This document shows positions 59,734-64,000 of a DNA stretch of 64,000 nucleotides, one piece after another. Position 1 is the stretch's first letter, and every line of letters begins with the position of its first letter. The stretch is from positions 112,720-176,719 of the forward strand of contig NZ_KB898473.1 of assembly GCF_000377645.1 (NCBI RefSeq), given 5' to 3'. This DNA comes from Thiomonas sp. FB-6 (GTDB lineage Bacteria > Pseudomonadota > Gammaproteobacteria > Burkholderiales > Burkholderiaceae_C). Both the position numbers and the translations under genes were made by a program. Under the pieces are notes generated by a model. The model searched no databases and had not been told where the DNA came from. It saw nothing but the letters and a program-made list of their open reading frames with translations.

Positions 59734-61062
59734 TCAGGGCGTCGGCGCCTTGAGATCTACAGGCCTACTGCCAAATCGAGATGGCTCGTCGCGTGACAGG
59801 GCCCCACGCGAGGACATCTCGGGTGCCGTCAACTCGATTTGGAACAGCTGCGGAATCTGCTTGGCAGACCCCAGTCGCAGGAGCTGCGCGACACAGATCG
59901 CGCCAAGCGTCGCACCGACGAAAGGTACAGCCACGCTGGCTGAGGCAAGCGTGAATGCGCCGCAGGCATCAATTCCCCGATAGGCTCTGCGCCTGAGGCG
60001 TGCATGCACATCCGTCCCGGCTTCAGAATCTGTCCATGTCGACTCGTCACCCGCTCGAAAGCTTCGGAACTGTCCGATTTCGAAATCGATGGGGCCGTGT
60101 CCTACCCCTATGTCAAGCATGTAAGGGAATTGGGCTGCGAGGATATCACGCCGCGGCTCTGGCTTGTCCAGTGCTGAGATCACAATTGCCGGATCATCGG
60201 TCGCGCAGTTCGTGCCTGGAAGAAACTTCCTCTCGATCAGCGCTGTCCTCCAACCGAAATGCTCAATCCATTTGTTGGCGATGCGCGTCTTCCGCCGATT
60301 GACGTCGCTTGACCTAGTCAACAGCCCCGTCGGGGCGTTCTCCGGTCCCGCGAACTGGTGGTCCTGAAGGACGATCTCATGGTCACGCGACGGTAAGAGC
60401 GCCAGATTCCAGAGCACCGCTTGGCCAAGATGGCCGAGGCCGACGAGCAGCGCCGAGCGCGCCAGGTGCACCAGGCTGGCGCCAATCTCCGCTTGCTCAG
60501 CGGGCACCCAGGGCTCCCACAGGCTTATTACGTTGCCCGACATCTTCATCGCCTTGACGCCACGAACCATCGCAAAGACTTCGCGAATCGCAAGCGCGCC
60601 GGCGAACGCCCCGGCGAGCGGATGCCAGCTTTCACCAGCCGGCCGCAGGTCCCAGCTAGGGAGCACGCCGCTGTTCCATCCATCCCACCAGCACCGGAAA
60701 TTCACTGCAGCGGGGCTCTTGGTCTGCGGCGTAGCGATTAAATGGGTGAAGTCCGTGTCGACACGGCTACGAATGTTCACGCCCAGCGACCCGGCGAGCT
60801 CAAAGAGTGTCACTGCGCCCGGCTGTCGCCTGATCAGTTCAACATCACGCTCCACGATCAGCGTGATGTGAGGAAAGGTGCGCACACCCGCAGCCATGAT
60901 CGTCATGAGGCAGGCTTGGCCTGCCGCGGTGCTAGTGGCCGCCGAGTCGGCCAGTACCGCAAGGCGCACGGCGTCGAGACGGCTCTCCGCCTCGAGGAAG
61001 TCCATGTCACTCACGTCGGTCATCGCCTTGGTGATCCGGGAGCGGGCGAGATGATCATTCAT
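59734..61062 (-). CDS. E1-like (ThiF-fold) ubiquitin-like activating enzyme
   Basis: 442 aa. Rossmann adenylation core with GLGHLG (208-213), Asp234 (VLQDHQFAGP), and the Arg-rich segment NRRKTR (255-260) as in ThiF/E1 enzymes. The N-terminal 180 aa are unlike ThiF, as in Bil/Bub E1s. It is last in the Ubl-E2-JAB-E1 operon; the ATG is 2 nt after the JAB stop. It likely adenylates the Ubl C-terminus for transfer to the E2. Confidence 0.78.
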   Translation of the reverse strand: MNDHLARSRITKAMTDVSDMDFLEAESRLDAVRLAVLADSAATSTAAGQACLMTIMAAGVRTFPHITLIVERDVELIRRQPGAVTLFELAGSLGVNIRSRVDTDFTHLIATPQTKSPAAVNFRCWWDGWNSGVLPSWDLRPAGESWHPLAGAFAGALAIREVFAMVRGVKAMKMSGNVISLWEPWVPAEQAEIGASLVHLARSALLVGLGHLGQAVLWNLALLPSRDHEIVLQDHQFAGPENAPTGLLTRSSDVNRRKTRIANKWIEHFGWRTALIERKFLPGTNCATDDPAIVISALDKPEPRRDILAAQFPYMLDIGVGHGPIDFEIGQFRSFRAGDESTWTDSEAGTDVHARLRRRAYRGIDACGAFTLASASVAVPFVGATLGAICVAQLLRLGSAKQIPQLFQIELTAPEMSSRGALSRDEPSRFGSRPVDLKAPTP

Positions 61063-61064
61063 CG

Positions 61065-61577
61065 TTAGTCCAACTTGAAGAACTTGGATCCCTCGGCGGT
61101 ACGCGTATTCCAGCGCCCATCGCCCAGGTATTCGTACATGCCGATCCCACCTGGCTTGGTCTGGCGAACCGCGAAATCGGGCAGGATCACGGCGTAGTGG
61201 CCCGCGCGAGGGATCACCGGATTCGCCATGTCTGACGAGCTCTGCCCATAGCTGCCTGGATGAACGTGCACGTCCGCAACCACACCGTAGCCACGCGTGC
61301 GGCAGTGTTCCCAGAGCCTGGGAAACTTGGTGCCGTCGAAGTGAACAATCCCGCTGGCCAGGGCGTTGGGATCGATATCGTCGTAAAAGACGAACTCGAG
61401 GATGCGCTTGGACGGCCCTTCGTCGACGCCAAGCAGGAACGCCCCACTTTCACGAGTCGAAAGCAGCGTGCGCCGACGCAGCTCACCCACACCGTCGCGC
61501 CAGACTTGTGCCTTGCACTTCAGCTCAGGCGGCTTTCTTCGAAGCGAGCCAATCAACTTGCTCAACAACGAGCTCAT
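61065..61577 (-). CDS. JAB/MPN (JAMM) deubiquitinase-like metalloprotease
   Basis: 170 aa from ATG 61577, which has GGAGAAG upstream. JAMM motif: Glu43 (ESGAFLLG), H104-V-H106 (DVHVHPG) and S113-xx-D116 (SSSD), complete for zinc hydrolysis. It would process or remove the Ubl. It overlaps the E2 gene by 53 nt; upstream in-frame ATGs exist but lie inside the E2 gene. Confidence 0.88.
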   Translation of the reverse strand: MSSLLSKLIGSLRRKPPELKCKAQVWRDGVGELRRRTLLSTRESGAFLLGVDEGPSKRILEFVFYDDIDPNALASGIVHFDGTKFPRLWEHCRTRGYGVVADVHVHPGSYGQSSSDMANPVIPRAGHYAVILPDFAVRQTKPGGIGMYEYLGDGRWNTRTAEGSKFFKLD

Positions 61578-62007
61578 ACAGCTTCTCCATGATGAACGTG
61601 ATGTCGCGGTGACGATTCCAAGCTTGATCGGGCCGCTTCGCCGCCCACTCGTTGTGACTTGCGGCATGGCGTTGCCATGCGCGGTAAATGCCGCCCGGCT
61701 TTCCCTCCCCAGGCGACCATTTCTTCAGTGCATCGGTGTAGCCAGGGGAGCAGGGTGTCGTTGGAACGTACGCGCCGCCGCTCGTCATCGACCATGCCTC
61801 AACGAACGGGCCCGGATCCGGGTAGCCATCGCAGATCAGGTGGAAGTCCTGCTCGAAGGTCACCGGACCTTGGTGGGCGGTGACTCTCACATACAGGTGC
61901 GGGAACCCATACTTGAGCACCTTCCATCGCCCCTCTGTCACTCCGCACAGGAACCGGACGTTGACCAACTCGGCGGTGAGCGTCTTCTCGTCAGGTCCAT
62001 CAACCAT
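61525..62007 (-). CDS. E2-like ubiquitin-conjugating enzyme
   Basis: 160 aa. The central region FEQDFHLICDGYPDPGPFVE and PTTPCSPGY (Cys86 candidate catalytic cysteine) followed by GGIYRAWQRHAASHNEW fit prokaryotic E2-like (Bil/Bub) proteins. Its ATG overlaps the Ubl stop (ATGGTTGA), so the two are translationally coupled. The assignment rests mainly on context plus the Cys and Pro pattern. Confidence 0.7.
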   Translation of the reverse strand: MVDGPDEKTLTAELVNVRFLCGVTEGRWKVLKYGFPHLYVRVTAHQGPVTFEQDFHLICDGYPDPGPFVEAWSMTSGGAYVPTTPCSPGYTDALKKWSPGEGKPGGIYRAWQRHAASHNEWAAKRPDQAWNRHRDITFIMEKLYELVVEQVDWLASKKAA

Positions 62008-62476
62008 TGGTGAAGTCCTTCAGCGTGAGCTCGAGCGTCAGTTCGCAGGGCCTGCTTTCGTCGTGGCGGAACAACGTGCCGATGGCTATGTCCCGAACCA
62101 GCGGCTCAGAGGCGCCAGGGAGCATCAGGTTTGCCTTGGCCGCCTGGTTCTCATCCAGCTTGAAGCCATGGTGCCCGACGGCCCAGCGCAGGACGGTTTG
62201 CACGGTCGCCGAGGGCGCGAACTCGTGGTGCTCGGTGCGGTGTTCGAAGTGAACCTTCACCAAAACGACGCGGGCGCGATGCGCAACCAGTGCGATCGCG
62301 CACCTATCGCGGTGGTGCTCGAAAAGTTCGGGCTTGTCGCGCTCGAAGATGAAGATCTCGCCACTGGACAGGTAGGGATGGACGAGCTCGAGGATGGCCT
62401 CGATGCTCCCCGAGACTTCCCCTGTTACGGCGTTTGGGAGGCCCTCGACTTCGATCTGAACTTTGATGACTGACAT
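62000..62476 (-). CDS. Ubiquitin-like (beta-grasp) protein
   Basis: 158 aa from ATG 62476 with AAGGAG upstream. N-terminal beta-grasp-like half (MSVIKVQIEVEGL) and C-terminal half ATVQTVLRWAVGHHGFKLDE, LMLPGASEPL, typical of two-module bacterial Ubls (BilA-like). The C-terminus is DFTNG, a single terminal Gly rather than Gly-Gly, so processing and tail chemistry need attention. First gene of the conjugation operon. Confidence 0.7.
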   Translation of the reverse strand: MSVIKVQIEVEGLPNAVTGEVSGSIEAILELVHPYLSSGEIFIFERDKPELFEHHRDRCAIALVAHRARVVLVKVHFEHRTEHHEFAPSATVQTVLRWAVGHHGFKLDENQAAKANLMLPGASEPLVRDIAIGTLFRHDESRPCELTLELTLKDFTNG

Positions 62477-62605
62477 GTGCAGCTCGCTCCTTGCAATTTG
62501 TACTTTGGCGCCCATGTTGGATGAGAACCACAACGTCAATGTACCACACCAATGTTGCCTAGCAGACACTGCGTCAACACCGATGACCTTGCCCTGCGCC
62601 GGCAC

Positions 62606-62626
62606 CATGTCAGCATCATTGACATG
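62606..62626. promoter_or_regulatory. Palindromic operator CATGTCA-N7-TGACATG
   Basis: Perfect 7-bp arms with 7-bp spacer. The right arm overlaps the consensus -35 box of the XRE gene promoter, so XRE binding would repress its own transcription and possibly the divergent Ubl operon. Confidence 0.7.
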
Positions 62627-62647
62627 TTGCTGGAGTGAACCTAAACT
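62619..62647 (+). promoter_or_regulatory. Promoter of the XRE regulator
   Basis: -35 TTGACA (62619-62624, perfect), 17-bp spacer, -10 TAAACT (62642-62647). Confidence 0.7.
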
Positions 62648-62671
62648 TCTGCGCAAACAGGGGATACCGAG

Positions 62672-63049
62672 ATGCTTGATGAGAAGCGCCTTTACCAGGC
62701 GCTGGGTAAGCGCATTCGTGCGCTGCGGGAGCAGCCTGTCGACGCCGCGCGTGGTCGCATGACCCAAGCCGAGCTAGCGAAGCTAGTTGAGATGGAGCGA
62801 ACCTCGATCACCAACATTGAGAAGGGCAACCAAAAAGTGCCCTTGCACGTTCTGTTTCGCATCGGCGAAGTGCTCGGAGCCGAGCCAATGGAACTGCTTC
62901 CGTCGCTGAGCGAAGTCCAGTCACTGGAAAGCAAGCTAACGGAGCTTTCCTTTGGCGGACACACCTTCGAGGCGCCGCCACTTTTGGCCGGTGCGCTGAC
63001 CGCGTTGATTGCGAACCTGGAAGAAAGCGGATCGTCAAATGGCCGCTAA
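62672..63049 (+). CDS. XRE-family HTH repressor
   Basis: 125 aa. Cro/CI HTH at about 12-65 (MTQAELAKLVEMERTSITNI, EKGNQKVPLHVLFRIGE), C-terminal dimerisation/tail domain. It is divergent from the Ubl operon and overlaps the ImmA/IrrE gene by 11 nt. This HTH plus ImmA-type protease layout is like the CapH-CapP pair that controls CBASS and similar pairs in other defence islands. Confidence 0.88.
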   Translation: MLDEKRLYQALGKRIRALREQPVDAARGRMTQAELAKLVEMERTSITNIEKGNQKVPLHVLFRIGEVLGAEPMELLPSLSEVQSLESKLTELSFGGHTFEAPPLLAGALTALIANLEESGSSNGR

Positions 63050-63587
63050 AGGCGCAGCACTTGACCGTGCGGTCGCCGGCTTGTTGCAGGCAGCTGGTGT
63101 CAACGGCGTGCCTGTTGACGTTGAGGCAGTCGCGCGACACCTGAATGCACAGGTGCATCATCAACCGCTGGAGGACGATGTATCAGGCGTGCTCGCCATC
63201 AAAGGCACCGCCAAGCACATCATCGTGAACAGCCTTCATCACGCGAATCGGAAACGGTTCACCATTGCTCATGAGATCGGCCACCTGTGGCTTCACCACG
63301 ACGACCGTGACCGCCTGTTCATCGACAAACAGATGACCATCTACCAAAGAGTTGGGTCTGCAGCTGGCTATACCGCCCCGAACTCGACGACCACACCGGA
63401 GGAGGAGCGAGAGGCCAATCGCTTTGCCTCAGCGCTGTTAATGCCGGTCGAGCACTTACGTCGCATCACCAAGGAGCTTGATCTCTTCGACGAGGTAGAT
63501 CTGTCTAGGATTGCGGCGCTTTTCGAAGTAAGTGAACAGGCTATGTCGATCCGCCTGCAGCAATTGAACTTGCTTTCGCCCACTTAG
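63039..63587 (+). CDS. ImmA/IrrE-family metallo-endopeptidase
   Basis: 182 aa from ATG 63039. Zinc motif HEIGH (78-82) in FTIAHEIGHLWLHHDD, then EREANRFASALLMP (third ligand Glu region) and a C-terminal helical domain. ImmA proteases cleave a partner repressor after a stress signal (for CapP, ssDNA). The expected target is the XRE protein encoded just upstream. Confidence 0.9.
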   Translation: MAAKGAALDRAVAGLLQAAGVNGVPVDVEAVARHLNAQVHHQPLEDDVSGVLAIKGTAKHIIVNSLHHANRKRFTIAHEIGHLWLHHDDRDRLFIDKQMTIYQRVGSAAGYTAPNSTTTPEEEREANRFASALLMPVEHLRRITKELDLFDEVDLSRIAALFEVSEQAMSIRLQQLNLLSPT

Positions 63588-63900
63588 CAACCACGGGGAG
63601 ACGGTCCTGGCCGCTGATCCGGAAAAGCGTCGGATCGGCCTCGCCGTCGATAGCGCCCTCGATTTCCTATCAAGCATGCCGCGGCATGTACGGCGGGCAA
63701 CGCGGCGCGGGCAGATTCATGACAGCAATTGCGTGTACGAAAGCGTTCGAGCGACATGAATTGCCTTCAGCACGCTGTCAAGAATTGAAGCCACAAGCCC
63801 ACGTAAGGCTTTGATATCTCGGCGGTCCCAGATGACATCAAATTCTTCCGCTGACAGGTGTAGGTTCTCATCTGACTTGCCAAAATTCTCACACTTGCCA
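63588..63900. other. Gene-free stretch after the ImmA/IrrE gene
   Basis: About 310 bp without a supported gene; the end of the accessory block cannot be defined here. Confidence 0.5.
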
Positions 63901-63905
63901 AAAAA
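63865..63905. repeat. Two adjacent imperfect direct repeats
   Basis: TTCTCA-TCTGACTTGCCAAAA at 63865 and TTCTCA-CACTTGCCAAAA at 63886. Similar in style to transposase-binding repeats at IS ends; no transposase in the window. Confidence 0.45.
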
Positions 63906-63937
63906 TCCCCGGCCGCGAGGTTCGGGGATTTTTATTT
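63901..63937 (+). terminator. Strong bidirectional terminator hairpin
   Basis: AAAAATCCCCG (63901-63911) pairs with CGGGGATTTTT (63923-63933), followed by ATTTT on the plus strand and by a T-run (complement of the leading A-run) on the minus strand. Confidence 0.75.
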
Positions 63938-64000
63938 TGAATCAACGAGATAGCATCGAACGCTCCGACCACGACCATGCCGACGGCGCGCGCGATACGC

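Noticed and set aside
44901..64000. CRISPR array or Cas genes, as in CRISPR-associated Tn7-like elements
   Set aside because: No regularly spaced repeats and no cas-like proteins; the long TniQ suggests TnsD-type targeting.

Overview
The window is chromosomal DNA of a betaproteobacterium, almost certainly order Burkholderiales (a Thiomonas/Leptothrix-like lineage is plausible but not proven). The backbone is very GC-rich. It carries lineage hallmarks: a methionine synthase split into two genes, a DUF3567 protein, a PhaM-type PHB-granule protein, a giant DUF3683/FAD/Fe-S dehydrogenase, and promoters with TACAAT/TAGAAT -10 boxes very close to start codons. The classic replication-origin neighbourhood is complete: three parS sites, mnmG-rsmG-parA-parB, then mnmE-yidC-yidD-rnpA-rpmH on the minus strand facing dnaA-dnaN-gyrB on the plus strand.

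Layout. 0-6.6 kb: a truncated AraC regulator divergent from a tripartite RND efflux operon. 6.7-11.7 kb: the two metH pieces, an ArsR regulator and a cyclic-nucleotide-binding protein. 11.9-21.7 kb: DUF3683 dehydrogenase, HIT protein, hemN, kup, an AAA ATPase and a MarC protein. 21.7-27.6 kb: parS cluster with a structured gene-free spacer, then the partition genes. 27.6-35 kb: FIST, PhaM, DUF3108, DUF3567, ArsR, CoxG-like, D-2-hydroxyacid dehydrogenase and Fic genes. 35-44.9 kb: origin-proximal housekeeping genes.

After gyrB the sequence changes abruptly in GC content and gene type. From 44.9 to 49.1 kb lies a short integron-like cassette array without an integrase. It holds a class III nucleotide-cyclase-like gene, a reverse transcriptase (RT) gene and an unknown gene, with two recognisable attC sites. 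The RT cassette has an unusually long non-coding leader with its own sigma70-type promoter, several nested stems and an intrinsic terminator ending just before the RT ribosome-binding site. This looks like an ncRNA-RT defence unit (retron- or DRT-like) carried as a mobile cassette.

From 49.4 to 63.6 kb lies a Tn7-like module (tnsA, tnsB, tnsC and a long tniQ/tnsD) followed by probable cargo: a small membrane protein, a small MbcA/ParS-like protein, an AvcD-type nucleotide deaminase with a partner gene, and a minus-strand ubiquitin-like conjugation operon (Ubl, E2, JAB protease, E1; Bil/Bub-like). Divergent from that operon is an XRE repressor plus ImmA/IrrE protease pair, with a palindromic operator overlapping a consensus -35 box. 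The 45-64 kb part therefore reads as a stacked anti-phage defence island next to the chromosome origin. Transposon boundaries could not be fixed within the window.
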